The notes under the pieces are model-generated. The model was not told where the DNA came from. It did not search any database and was given only the letters and a program-made list of their open reading frames with translations. The translations under genes and the position numbers were made by a program. From an uncultured Oscillospiraceae bacterium (lineage in GTDB: Bacteria > Bacillota > Clostridia > Oscillospirales > Ruminococcaceae), in NCBI GenBank assembly GCA_910587335.1, contig CAJUMG010000019.1, positions 1-26,821 of the forward strand: 26,821 bases of DNA. Reading direction: 5' to 3'. Positions 1-7,490 of the stretch are shown here, piece by piece (positions within the stretch are counted from its first letter, which is position 1; the number at the start of each line of letters is the position of its first letter).

Positions 1-30
1 GTCATCCACGACCAAAATACATTTCTCCAT
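1..30 (-). CDS. Response regulator, N-terminal start only (runs off left edge)
   Basis: Ten codons are visible on the minus strand, reading MEKCILVVDD. A hydrophobic strand ending in two acidic residues is the usual start of a receiver (REC) domain, where the acidic pair helps bind Mg2+ beside the phosphoacceptor Asp. An AGGAGG ribosome binding site at 37-42 lies 6 bases before the ATG, which supports the start. The output domain is outside the window, so the class of regulator and its target cannot be told. It is divergent from the chemoreceptor at 447. Confidence 0.6.
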   Translation of the reverse strand, partial: MEKCILVVDD

Positions 31-340
31 AAAATACCTCCTGCTTCTCTTGTGGAAATAAAATCATCTAAAGCTTATTTTAAAACAGGCCAGAGATAAA
101 ATCAAGCATATTCGGCTTTTTTCTACTATTATGGTGTTGTTTGCTCTTAAAAAAGTTTACCTGAAGTTAAAATCCCCATCACCCCATCCTTTTTGGCATC
201 CATCTTATCATCGAAAATATGGGTATTGTTCACAATGCCAGGATATTAGAGAAGCCTTTTTAAATGCTGCTTGTCTCTTTTCTCATCCACCAAATGGAAT
301 CGTATTTACCAATTGTCTGTGGAAACTGCCAAAATCAGGA

Positions 341-369
341 TTGAACATTTTAAAACCTTATGCTAATAT
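341..369 (+). promoter_or_regulatory. Sigma-A promoter of the chemoreceptor gene
   Basis: TTGAAC (341-346), a 17-base spacer and TAATAT (364-369) fit a housekeeping promoter. Transcription would start near 376. A sigma-D type motility promoter was not seen. Confidence 0.6.
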
Positions 370-376
370 AAAATGG

Positions 377-413
377 GAGAAAACGGAGACTGATTCAGTT
401 AGTCCATTTTCTC
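377..413 (+). other. Stem-loop at the 5' end of the chemoreceptor mRNA
   Basis: GAGAAAACGGA (377-387) pairs with TCCATTTTCTC (403-413) with one C/A mismatch. The stem begins within a base or two of the start expected from the promoter at 341-369, so it could be a 5' stabilising hairpin. No known riboswitch was recognised in it. Confidence 0.35.
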
Positions 414-446
414 GTTCAAGGTCGAAACGAGTGGGAGGAAAGAGTT

Positions 447-2393
447 ATGAAGTCAATTAAATCAAAAATTCAGGTCAGTATGCTTGCAGTAGTACTGATC
501 GGCTCTATACTGATCGGTGTTATTACCGCCTTTCTGAACGCGCGCGGTATTGACGATATGATGACAAAGACGGTGGGTCCCGCTACACAAATGGCGGCGG
601 ACGCGGTGGAATGGCGGATGGACCACTACTGGACGGCACTTCAAGAGGCTGCAGCGTCGGACATTTTCCAAACGTCTGACCCTACTGCTCCAGAGCTGGT
701 TCCTATCCGGAACGACATTGCCCAGCGCAATGGATTTCTCTATACCGGTAAGATGGACGCTTCTGGCTTTTCCTCCACCGGTTACAGCTACGCCAATGAG
801 GAATACTTTCAACAGTGTAAGGCAACCATGAAGCCCTATATTTCTGATATTATGAATGATGGAGAACGGATGATTTTTTTGCTGGAAGTTCCCATCGTGG
901 TCGATGGCCGTTTTGAAGGTGTGGTATACGGCGGAATTAGCGCCGATTTTTTGTCGGACATCGTGGTCAATCTGGCTATGGGAAGCGACGGTGTGGCCTA
1001 TGTGTTGGACAGAAGAGGAAACGTTATTGGACATCGGGAAGCTTCTGTAGTAGAAAATGGCTCCAACATGATCGAAGCTGCCAAATCGGATTCCAGCCTG
1101 CAGGATGTGGCTGAGCTCAATCAGCGTATGGTACAGGGTGAGACCGGTTTTGGAAGTTATCATTTTTACGGAGACAATAAATTTGTAGGCTTTGCCCCTA
1201 TTGGCGGTAATCAGGAGTGGAGTATTGCAATCGAAACCAGCCAGCGGGAGTTTAAAGCCACTTTGGATCGGAGTATTTTCTGGACAATTTTGGTGATAGT
1301 CCTTGTTGTCATCTCCACATTCCCTGTGGCTGTTAAGGTAGGCCGTTCGATCTCTGGTCCTATTCAGTCCTGTGTTAGCCGTTTGGAACAGCTGGCCGAA
1401 GGCGATCTACATACCCCTACTCCATTGGTAGCCTCCCGAGATGAAACCGCAAAACTGGCAAAAGCCTTAGACACGACTGTCCTGCGTTTGAACGATGTGG
1501 TACAGGATGTAGCACATCACTTAGGGCAGATGGGACGCGGCGATTTTCATGAGGAAATCACCCGTACATATTGGGGAGATTTCAAGGAAATGGAAGCGTC
1601 CATTCGGGCAATTCACAGCTCGCTAAAAGAGACGCTCCAGCAGCTTCGCCAGTCCGCTGAAATGGTAGCAGATAGTGCTGTTCAAGTGTCCAACGGAGCG
1701 TTGACGCTCAGCCAGGGTGCTGCGGAACAGTCCAGTGCCATCCACGCACTTTCTGCTACAGCCGCCAGTATCGAAAAAAATGCAAAACAGACTGCGTCGG
1801 CAGCAGAAGAGGCAGAGCAATTTGTAGCACAGTCCAGCACACAGCTTGGAATCAGTGTGAATTATGTGAAGGAATTGAATACGGCGATGGAGAAGATCTC
1901 TAATTCCTCCATGGAAATCAGCAAGATTATTGATACGATTGAGAATATTGCTTTCCAGACCAACATTCTGGCTTTGAATGCTGCGGTGGAAGCGGCCCGG
2001 GCCGGCACAGCTGGCAAAGGTTTTGCGGTTGTAGCCAATGAAGTACGCAATTTGGCGTCTAAGTCTGACGAGGCGGCCAAGGCCACCAAGGAGCTAATTG
2101 AAAGCTCTATTGCCGCTGTCGCCGAAGGCGGACAGGTGGTGGTTCAGGTGACAGAATCGTTGGATAAAGCCAATTCCATTGCCACAAACGTAACCACCAA
2201 AATGAACGCGGCGGTAACGGCGGTGGAAAATCAGACTGCCTCCATTTTCCAAATTACAGAGGGAATCGATCAGATTTTCTCCGTCGTCCAAAGTACCTCT
2301 GCCACTTCGGAAAAAAGCGCCGCCACTTCACAGGAGCTTTCGAATCAATCGCTCCTGATGAACGAGTCGGTGCGTAAATTCCGTCTAAGCTAA
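447..2393 (+). CDS. Methyl-accepting chemotaxis protein
   Basis: A membrane chemoreceptor of 648 residues that would signal to CheA/CheW. The order is classic: transmembrane helix 1 at about residues 10-31, an extracellular ligand-binding region to about 275 that resembles a double Cache sensor, transmembrane helix 2 at about 277-298, a HAMP linker to about 355, and a long coiled-coil signalling domain to the end. The conserved hairpin tip is clear at about residues 500-545, with the stretches AFQTNILALNAAVEAARAG and GFAVVANEVRNLA. The ATG at 447 follows GGGAGG (430-435). Cache receptors often sense amino or organic acids, but the ligand cannot be read here. It stands alone, with its own promoter and a terminator at 2413-2443; no che genes are nearby. 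Confidence 0.95.
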   Translation: MKSIKSKIQVSMLAVVLIGSILIGVITAFLNARGIDDMMTKTVGPATQMAADAVEWRMDHYWTALQEAAASDIFQTSDPTAPELVPIRNDIAQRNGFLYTGKMDASGFSSTGYSYANEEYFQQCKATMKPYISDIMNDGERMIFLLEVPIVVDGRFEGVVYGGISADFLSDIVVNLAMGSDGVAYVLDRRGNVIGHREASVVENGSNMIEAAKSDSSLQDVAELNQRMVQGETGFGSYHFYGDNKFVGFAPIGGNQEWSIAIETSQREFKATLDRSIFWTILVIVLVVISTFPVAVKVGRSISGPIQSCVSRLEQLAEGDLHTPTPLVASRDETAKLAKALDTTVLRLNDVVQDVAHHLGQMGRGDFHEEITRTYWGDFKEMEASIRAIHSSLKETLQQLRQSAEMVADSAVQVSNGALTLSQGAAEQSSAIHALSATAASIEKNAKQTASAAEEAEQFVAQSSTQLGISVNYVKELNTAMEKISNSSMEISKIIDTIENIAFQTNILALNAAVEAARAGTAGKGFAVVANEVRNLASKSDEAAKATKELIESSIAAVAEGGQVVVQVTESLDKANSIATNVTTKMNAAVTAVENQTASIFQITEGIDQIFSVVQSTSATSEKSAATSQELSNQSLLMNESVRKFRLS

Positions 2394-2412
2394 TTCAGAT
2401 GGCCCAAATATC

Positions 2413-2443
2413 AAAAGCGCTGAGTATTACTCAGCGCTTTTTT
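2413..2443 (+). terminator. Rho-independent terminator after the chemoreceptor
   Basis: AAAAGCGCTGAG (2413-2424) pairs perfectly with CTCAGCGCTTTT (2430-2441) around a TATTA loop, followed by more T. It begins 19 bases after the stop codon. Confidence 0.9.
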
Positions 2444-2591
2444 GCACCGATGCTGCCCCTACCCCTTAAGTGAGGTACCTAACGCCAGTTCTACGGCAAG
2501 GCAAGAGGCGTCTCACCGTTCAGCTTCTCCGCCGATTGGCTCAGATGTTTTTGTTACTCTTTTTTATAAATGAAAGTTGCAAACCTAAATA

Positions 2592-2629
2592 AAAGATGGG
2601 TGAAAAGCGACCGCTTTTCACCCATCTTT
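2592..2629 (-). terminator. Long perfect hairpin, probable mazF terminator
   Basis: AAAGATGGGTGAAAAGCG (2592-2609) pairs along all 18 bases with 2612-2629 around a 2-base gap. Read leftward it is followed by a T-rich stretch (complement of 2581-2594), which suits a terminator for the leftward mazF gene; read rightward the tail is only moderately T-rich. Confidence 0.65.
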
Positions 2630-2708
2630 CTTCACCTCTTGTATGACAGTTGCCCTGTTTTCAGTTGTCCGGATCAATGCTCTTTTATCAGTTGCTGCCT
2701 TTTTGCTC

Positions 2709-3083
2709 CTATGTAAATCTGGCAGGAGCAGCATCCTCAGCGTGTAGCCCAAAGCTGATCGAAAGGGCCTGATCAATCTGAGACATAGAAGCTGTATCCA
2801 ACTTTCCCATTTTTTCTTTCAATCTTCTTTTGTCAATCGTCCGCACCTGTTCCAGCAGAACAACGGAATCCTTAGAAAGTCCACATTCATGCGAAGACAG
2901 AGCGATATGAGTGGGAAGCTTGGATTTATCCTTTTGGCTGGTGATTGCCGCGGCAATCACCGTTGGGCTATATTTATTGCCAATATCATTTTGTACAATC
3001 AGAACCGGCCTGATTCCTCCCTGCTCTGACCCTACAACCGGACTTAAGTCTGCATAATAGATATCTCCACGTTTAACGGTCAA
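2709..3083 (-). CDS. mazF: MazF/NdoA-type mRNA interferase (PemK family toxin)
   Basis: The protein is a close match to the Firmicute EndoA/NdoA type of MazF, which cuts single-stranded mRNA at short specific sites. Recognisable family blocks are VKRGDIYYADLSPVVGSEQ, GGIRPVLIVQNDIGN, SPTVIAAAIT, KLPTHI and VLLEQVRTIDKRRL. With the TTG start at 3083 it has 124 residues, near the usual 115-125, and begins MTVKRGD as relatives do; GGAG lies 11 bases before that TTG. In-frame ATGs at 3101 and 3110 and a TTG at 3137 would give longer forms with unconserved N-termini and weaker ribosome binding sites. No MazE-like antitoxin gene lies directly upstream, where Bacillus-type loci carry one; the upstream gene is plsC-like. 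A promoter of its own is predicted at 3199-3228. Confidence 0.9.
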   Translation of the reverse strand: MTVKRGDIYYADLSPVVGSEQGGIRPVLIVQNDIGNKYSPTVIAAAITSQKDKSKLPTHIALSSHECGLSKDSVVLLEQVRTIDKRRLKEKMGKLDTASMSQIDQALSISFGLHAEDAAPARFT

Positions 3084-3198
3084 AAAAATCACACTCCGCA
3101 TGTTTTTCATTTCTTTTGAAAGCCTTTTTAAGCTCAACCTTAGTATGCGCCAAAAAAGAAAGGCTTAATCAAGCTATTTAATAAATGGCTTTCCTTCT

Positions 3199-3228
3199 AT
3201 TTTATTTTCTTGCAGAGTTTTTTGACAA
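3199..3228 (-). promoter_or_regulatory. Candidate promoter of mazF
   Basis: On the minus strand TTGTCA (3228-3223) is followed after 18 bases by TAAAAT (3204-3199). The leader to the TTG start would be about 110 bases and carries no convincing small gene. Confidence 0.45.
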
Positions 3229-3259
3229 AAGGAGCGATTTTTTGTAAAATCTGTCTTTT

Positions 3260-3985
3260 TTACCGGGATAACTGTTCGCCTAATACTCTTTCAATTTTGT
3301 CATGGAGCCATACAGGCAGCTGCTTTTTGTCTTCTCGGTCCATGTTCGAAGTTTCTATCGGCGGAAGCACAGTCAGCCGTACAACTGCTGGATGGATCCA
3401 AAACCCGTGAGCTTCCATCACCTGATAAGAACCGTTGATCACCAGTGGAACCACTGGCACACCAGATTTTGTGGCAATACGCAGACCGCCAGACTGAAAT
3501 TCACGCATCTGATTTCCTCTGCTACGGGTCCCTTCAGGAAAAAGAATTATAGAGTGTCCATCTCGGAGAATGCCGGCGGCTTCTCCAATTGCGCCCATAG
3601 CTTGTCGGGGATTTTCTCGATCGAGAAAAACACATCGCAGATATTTCATCCAACTTCGAATCAACGGAATTTTTTGCGTTTCAATTTTTGCTACAAAGCC
3701 ATGGGGCCGGTCTAAAAATGCGAGTAAAATAGGAATATCAAAATTCCCCTGATGGTTGCCGACAAAAAGAGCTGCTCCCTGAGGGATATTCTCGATTCCG
3801 GAAACCTCCACCCGGACACCGGCCATTTTTAATAAGCTGCGTGCCCAAGAGGAGACAGAGTGTTCCATTAGGCGGTCCCTTTCTTCTGTTTTGCCTTCCC
3901 GGTCCAATTTTTTTATTCGGTACAAGACAGGAAGATACCGAAAAAGGATAACCCAAAAATATAAAAACCAAAGAATTGTTCTCAT
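3260..3985 (-). CDS. plsC: 1-acyl-sn-glycerol-3-phosphate acyltransferase (PlsC-like)
   Basis: A 241-residue enzyme of the PlsC/LPLAT family, which moves an acyl chain onto lysophosphatidic acid to make phosphatidic acid at the inner face of the membrane. Visible motifs are the catalytic H-X4-D box NHQGNFD (H78, D83), FLDREN (120-125), the glycerol-phosphate binding block FPEGTRS (149-155) and VPLVINGSY further on. Residues 3-22 are hydrophobic and probably anchor the protein. The ATG at 3985 is preceded by GGGGAG. It lies 19 bases after the DUF975 gene on the same strand, so the two are probably cotranscribed from 4954-4982. The exact acyl acceptor is inferred from the family only. Confidence 0.9.
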   Translation of the reverse strand: MRTILWFLYFWVILFRYLPVLYRIKKLDREGKTEERDRLMEHSVSSWARSLLKMAGVRVEVSGIENIPQGAALFVGNHQGNFDIPILLAFLDRPHGFVAKIETQKIPLIRSWMKYLRCVFLDRENPRQAMGAIGEAAGILRDGHSIILFPEGTRSRGNQMREFQSGGLRIATKSGVPVVPLVINGSYQVMEAHGFWIHPAVVRLTVLPPIETSNMDREDKKQLPVWLHDKIERVLGEQLSR

Positions 3986-4004
3986 CTGTATGGCTCCCCA
4001 CTAC

Positions 4005-4919
4005 CTATTCTGTCGCGCCCGAATCTGGATTTTGTTTCTTTTCATTTTTAAGCTGCTGTTCATACCAAGAACCCTGTGTGGAGGGCTGAGACGGCGTTTT
4101 TTCAGCAGGTGAAAATCCCTGGCCGGGATAGAAAGGCTTAGTCTGCTGTGGCTGGGCATACCAAGCAGAAGTATTATAGTAATTTGGGTATTTCTCTCCG
4201 GTATATCCTTCCTGCCCACCCAGTTCATTTGCATCTGCCAGTCTTTGGGAAATAACCTTATACTTTAAAACTTCGTACAGTTCTGCATAAGCCGCCTGAA
4301 TATAAGGAGCAACAAATAAAGTACCGATGCCGCAGGCCATCGTACCCAATAAAATCCATCCCAAAAAGGACAGATCGAAAACAAATATTTCTCCCTTTTC
4401 TCCATCTGTCATGGAACGGGAAAGCGCAAAGGCACGATTGGAGTCAATCTGTGGGTTTTCCGCAAGGATATAGGGGATCATACTGTATTCATAAGCCTTT
4501 ATGATACCAGGGATAACAAAAAGCAGGCCCCACAAAAAGACATATAAATTCTTTAGAAACATTGTTTTGACGACATTCAGATAAACGTCGCTTTTAAAAA
4601 GCGAAAAAATCTGATCATATCCGCCTTTGTTTTGCCGGTTGGCGATAAAGAACCTGCATTGGCCTACTGTAACAGGATTCACGACAAAAATGCCAAACAA
4701 TGCGCCCAACAGACCTAATAATGAGAAAACAAGCAATAAAACGGTACCAACCCGCCAGGAAATGTAACCGTCAGACAGATTAAACACGAAAGAATAGCCA
4801 TTTCCCATCTGGGATACTCCTGTTATAAAGGATATCATCAGGCAAACTAAAAGTGCTTTCCAATAGCTAAAACCTAGGACATATTTTGCGTTTCCCTTTA
4901 TTTGTTCTCTACTCCACAT
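4005..4919 (-). CDS. DUF975 family integral membrane protein
   Basis: A 304-residue membrane protein whose N-terminus (MWSREQIKGNAKYVLG, then a Trp-Lys and a hydrophobic run) is typical of DUF975 proteins, whose function is not known. Hydrophobic segments lie at about residues 18-36, 57-82, 123-145 and 175-215. The pattern GIIKAYEYSMIPYILAE-P is a characteristic family block. The last 70 residues or so are a polar tail rich in Gln, Pro, Tyr and Lys, probably cytoplasmic. The ATG at 4919 has a GGGGAGAG ribosome binding site. It heads a two-gene unit with plsC, which hints at a membrane role but does not prove one. Confidence 0.8.
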   Translation of the reverse strand: MWSREQIKGNAKYVLGFSYWKALLVCLMISFITGVSQMGNGYSFVFNLSDGYISWRVGTVLLLVFSLLGLLGALFGIFVVNPVTVGQCRFFIANRQNKGGYDQIFSLFKSDVYLNVVKTMFLKNLYVFLWGLLFVIPGIIKAYEYSMIPYILAENPQIDSNRAFALSRSMTDGEKGEIFVFDLSFLGWILLGTMACGIGTLFVAPYIQAAYAELYEVLKYKVISQRLADANELGGQEGYTGEKYPNYYNTSAWYAQPQQTKPFYPGQGFSPAEKTPSQPSTQGSWYEQQLKNEKKQNPDSGATE

Positions 4920-4953
4920 AAGACACTCTCCCCTTTTCCTTTATTCTTTTATC

Positions 4954-4982
4954 ATCGTATCACACAGGACGTTAAACAGCAA
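4954..4982 (-). promoter_or_regulatory. Candidate promoter of the DUF975-plsC pair
   Basis: On the minus strand TTGCTG (4982-4977), 17 bases, TACGAT (4959-4954). The boxes are imperfect. It is divergent from the aro leader promoter at 5042-5070. Confidence 0.4.
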
Positions 4983-5041
4983 GTAAAACCGTTTATTTTT
5001 GTTTCTTTATCCATATGGAAACAATTTTTTAAGAAAAGGAC

Positions 5042-5070
5042 TTTACAAGAGTCCCTGACAGTGCTAAAAT
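5042..5070 (+). promoter_or_regulatory. Promoter of the aro leader and aroF-pheA operon
   Basis: TTTACA (5042-5047), a 17-base spacer and TAAAAT (5065-5070) fit a sigma-A promoter, with a start expected near 5077. GGACT (5038-5042) and AGTCC (5050-5054) form a small inverted repeat over the -35 box and could be an operator. The predicted transcript includes the whole leader peptide and attenuator. Confidence 0.7.
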
Positions 5071-5102
5071 GTACCCAGTCAAAACGTATGCGAGGTTTTT
5101 CT

Positions 5103-5192
5103 ATGAACAAGACCTATTGTAAAAACTTTACCTTTTTCTTTAGCTGGGCATTTTACTTTTGCACCGGCTTATTTGAATATGGTAAAATATGA
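5103..5192 (+). CDS. Aromatic-rich attenuator leader peptide of aroF-pheA
   Basis: A 29-codon reading frame begins at ATG 5103 after GAGG (7-base spacing) and ends at TGA 5190-5192. Of its 29 residues 11 are aromatic: seven Phe (codons 9, 11, 12, 13, 17, 19, 24), three Tyr (5, 18, 26) and one Trp (15), with a dense run at codons 9-19. This composition, and its place between promoter and terminator in front of genes for phenylalanine synthesis, mark it as a regulatory leader peptide rather than a working protein: scarcity of charged tRNA-Phe, -Tyr or -Trp would stall the ribosome in it. It is the analogue in role of enteric PheL, not a recognised homologue. Confidence 0.85.
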   Translation: MNKTYCKNFTFFFSWAFYFCTGLFEYGKI

Positions 5193-5251
5193 TAGGTCAC
5201 TTCAAAAAACGCGAAAAAAGGGACTTATGATATTTCATAGGTCCCTTTTTA
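5111..5251 (+). promoter_or_regulatory. Ribosome-mediated transcription attenuator (four-arm leader RNA)
   Basis: Four short arms can pair in exclusive ways. Arm 1 is GACCTAT (5111-5117), inside the start of the leader peptide. Arm 2 is ATAGGTC (5192-5198), at its stop codon. Arm 3 is GACTTAT (5222-5228). Arm 4 is ATAGGTC again (5237-5243). Arms 1:2 and 3:4 give the terminated form. Arm 2 can instead pair with arm 3, extended to 5185-5198 with 5222-5235 with a single G/G mismatch, which destroys the terminator. A ribosome stalled on the aromatic codons covers arm 1 and frees arm 2 (read-through); a ribosome at the stop codon covers arm 2 (termination). The pairings are read from the sequence; the mechanism is the classical one of enteric amino-acid operons. 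Confidence 0.85.
5214..5251 (+). terminator. Attenuator terminator (arms 3:4)
   Basis: GGGACTTATGA (5220-5230) pairs with TCATAGGTCCC (5235-5245), including one T/G pair, around a TATT loop, and AAAAAA (5214-5219) faces TTTTT (5246-5250). It lies between promoter and aroF, and no separate upstream rightward gene exists for it to end, so it acts on the aro leader itself. Confidence 0.9.
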
Positions 5252-5302
5252 TTTGCCATCATTTCGCAGGACGTTTTATAAAGCAAGAGAGGATGTTTGA
5301 AA

Positions 5303-6325
5303 ATGGTAATCGTATTAAGGCCCAACACACCCAAGGAAAAAACAAATTCGCTGATTGAGGAAATCAAATCCCAATACGCTGGTGTTGCCTGTCACTGCAC
5401 AGAAGGAACACAGGTCACCATTATCGGTTTGGTTGGCGATACATCTCATGTGGACATGGATTCGATTTTGGCCCACCAGGACATTGTTGAGCGGGTTACC
5501 CGTGTGCAGGAGCCATACAAAATGGTAAACCGAAAGTTCCATCCCCAAAACACGGTTATTACGCTGGACAACGGGCTACAGATTGGCGGGACACAGATTG
5601 TTGTAATGGCTGGTCCCTGTTCTGTTGAGTCAGAAGAGCAGATCATTGAGGTCGCTACCAAAGCCAAGGACTCCGGCGCGCACATCCTACGCGGAGGTGC
5701 ATTCAAGCCCCGTACCTCCCCCTATGCTTTCCAGGGACTTCGTGCAGAGGGGGTAGAATTGCTGCTTAAAGCCAAAGAAGCTACCGGGCTGCCGATTGTC
5801 TCCGAAGTGATGAGCGCTGCCCAAATTCCATTATTCAAGGACGTTGATATCATCCAGGTAGGCGCAAGAAATATGCAGAACTTTGAACTGCTAAAAGAAT
5901 TGGGACAGCTAAACAAGCCAATCCTGCTCAAGCGCGGACTTTCCAGCACCATTGAAGAATGGCTTATGAGTGCCGAATACATTATGGCTGGAGGCAATGA
6001 ACGGGTCATTCTTTGCGAACGGGGTATTCGAACCTATGAGACCTTTACCCGCAACACCCTTGATATTTCCGCTGTTCCGATTTTGAAGCATTTGACCCAT
6101 CTGCCGGTTATTGTGGACCCGAGCCATGGTACAGGTATCACCTGGCTGGTTGAACCAATGGCCAAATCCGCTATTGTGGCTGGTGCAGACGGTTTAATGG
6201 TTGAGGTTCACAACAATCCCCAAAAAGCCCTGTCCGATGGCGCACAGTCCCTTAAGCCGGAAACCTTCGATGGCATTATGACCAGCTTGCGGCGTTATGC
6301 ACAGGTCGAAGGCCGTTCACTATAA
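5303..6325 (+). CDS. aroF: 3-deoxy-7-phosphoheptulonate (DAHP) synthase
   Basis: Catalyses the first step of the shikimate pathway, phosphoenolpyruvate plus erythrose 4-phosphate to DAHP. The 340-residue protein is the type I-beta form: an N-terminal ferredoxin-like domain (about 1-70, starting MVIVLRP), which in relatives carries feedback control, and a TIM barrel with MAGPCSVES (102-110), LRGGAFKPRTSPYAFQGL (129-146), VGARNMQNF, ILLKRG, CERGIRTYE, NTLDISAVP and PVIVDPSHGTG. These hold the metal and phosphate-binding residues. I chose ATG 5303, 10 bases after GAGAGG; a TTG at 5297 is too close to that site. It is the first structural gene behind the aromatic attenuator and is followed 26 bases later by pheA. 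Confidence 0.96.
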   Translation: MVIVLRPNTPKEKTNSLIEEIKSQYAGVACHCTEGTQVTIIGLVGDTSHVDMDSILAHQDIVERVTRVQEPYKMVNRKFHPQNTVITLDNGLQIGGTQIVVMAGPCSVESEEQIIEVATKAKDSGAHILRGGAFKPRTSPYAFQGLRAEGVELLLKAKEATGLPIVSEVMSAAQIPLFKDVDIIQVGARNMQNFELLKELGQLNKPILLKRGLSSTIEEWLMSAEYIMAGGNERVILCERGIRTYETFTRNTLDISAVPILKHLTHLPVIVDPSHGTGITWLVEPMAKSAIVAGADGLMVEVHNNPQKALSDGAQSLKPETFDGIMTSLRRYAQVEGRSL

Positions 6326-6351
6326 GCTTTATAAACGGGAGAGATTACAAA

Positions 6352-7476
6352 ATGAATGAACAACTTGAGCAGATCCGGCAGCAGATTAACGGGACTGACG
6401 AGCAGTTAAGTCGTTTCTTTTCTCAACGGATGAACCTGGTAACACAGGTGGCAAAAATAACAGAGGAAGCCGGGCTGCCGATTTATGATTCAGAGCGCGA
6501 AGCGCAGGTGCTGGATCGTGTATCTAAAACTGTGGGAGAGAAAGAGGCCCCCTATCTGCGCCGGGTCTATCAGACTCTGATGGATGTTAGTAAGGATTAT
6601 GAGCGGGAACTGATGTCTCCCGCAGTCCCTGTACAACAGGAAATAGAGGATACGTTCCCCTCCCATCCGAAGGTAGCGTGTCAAGGCGTTCCGGGTGCTT
6701 TTTCCGGAGAAGCCGCTCGCCGTATGTTTCCGGATGCGGAGCAGGTTTTTGTTCCCTCTTGGGAGGACGCCTTTCAGAAGGTCAGCCAGGGAGAATGTGA
6801 TTTTGCTGCGCTGCCGGTAGAAAATTCCTTGGCTGGTTCGGTTGGACAGGTTTACGACTTACTGCTACAATACCGCCTTACAATTAGTCGGGCATGCCGG
6901 CTCCCGGTTGAGCAAAATCTGCTGGCAATACCGGGCGCGACGCTAGACGACGTCACAGAGATTTACTCGCATCCTCAGGGGCTAGCCCAATGCAAAAAAT
7001 TCTGTGCCAATTTGCCCCAAGCCAGAACGATTCCTATGGACAACACTGCGGCAGCGGCCAAAATGGTGGCGGCTCTGGGGGACATTCACAAAGCGGCCAT
7101 CGCCTCCTCTTACTGCGCACAGATCTATGGGTTACAGATACTTGCGCCGAACATCCAGACAGCTGTTCATAATACAACTCGTTTTGTAGCTGTTTCCCGT
7201 AAAAGCTTTTGTACAGAACATTCCAACAAAATCAGCCTAGTTTTCTCCCTGCCCCATCAGCCCGGCGCCTTAAATCAGCTGCTTTCTCAATTCGCGATGC
7301 TAGAGCTGAATCTGACAAAAATTGAATCCCGGCCGGTCAGCGGAAAAAACTTTGAATACTATTTTTATCTGGATTTTTCCGGAAACGCTTCTTCTTTGCA
7401 AATTCAGCAGCTGATGACCAAACTTTCCCAAGAGCTACCTGCGTTTACTTTCTTGGGAAATTACCAGGAGATTTAA
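6352..7476 (+). CDS. pheA: Chorismate mutase / prephenate dehydratase (P-protein)
   Basis: A bifunctional enzyme that turns chorismate into prephenate and then phenylpyruvate, the branch to phenylalanine. Its 374 residues show three parts. An AroQ helical chorismate mutase spans about 1-90, with the Arg and Lys pattern of the active site in the first helix. Prephenate dehydratase spans about 105-285, with the blocks GVPGAFSGEAA, LPVENSLAGSV, EIYSHPQ and the catalytic NTTRF at about 274. A C-terminal ACT domain starts at about 291 and has the ESRP motif that forms the phenylalanine feedback site. The start has GGGAGAG upstream. It shares the transcript of aroF, so both the attenuator and the ACT domain would limit phenylalanine output. 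Confidence 0.96.
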   Translation: MNEQLEQIRQQINGTDEQLSRFFSQRMNLVTQVAKITEEAGLPIYDSEREAQVLDRVSKTVGEKEAPYLRRVYQTLMDVSKDYERELMSPAVPVQQEIEDTFPSHPKVACQGVPGAFSGEAARRMFPDAEQVFVPSWEDAFQKVSQGECDFAALPVENSLAGSVGQVYDLLLQYRLTISRACRLPVEQNLLAIPGATLDDVTEIYSHPQGLAQCKKFCANLPQARTIPMDNTAAAAKMVAALGDIHKAAIASSYCAQIYGLQILAPNIQTAVHNTTRFVAVSRKSFCTEHSNKISLVFSLPHQPGALNQLLSQFAMLELNLTKIESRPVSGKNFEYYFYLDFSGNASSLQIQQLMTKLSQELPAFTFLGNYQEI

Positions 7477-7490
7477 TTTGTATAAAAGCT

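Larger units (their letters stand above)
31..446. other. Intergenic region between response regulator and chemoreceptor
   Basis: This 416-base gap holds the ribosome binding site of the leftward response regulator (37-42), a good rightward promoter (341-369) and a stem-loop at the predicted 5' end of the chemoreceptor mRNA (377-413). An open frame from 131 to 460 overlaps the chemoreceptor start, has no ribosome binding site and gives a low-complexity, family-less protein, so it is not called as a gene. Nothing else was recognised in 50-340. Confidence 0.6.
2394..2708. other. Intergenic region between convergent chemoreceptor and mazF
   Basis: This gap of about 315 bases separates two convergent genes. 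It contains the chemoreceptor terminator (2413-2443) and a long perfect hairpin (2592-2629) that probably ends mazF transcription. Between them, 2445-2580, I see no gene, repeat or RNA family. Confidence 0.5.

Noticed and set aside
131..460. Open frame of 109 codons before the chemoreceptor
   Set aside because: No ribosome binding site, no family likeness, overlaps the well-supported chemoreceptor start, and contains the promoter and leader hairpin of that gene.
5159..5188. TTGCAC-18 bases-TAAAAT as a promoter for aroF
   Set aside because: It lies inside the leader-peptide frame. The TTTACA-17-TAAAAT pair at 5042-5070 is better and explains the leader peptide and attenuator.
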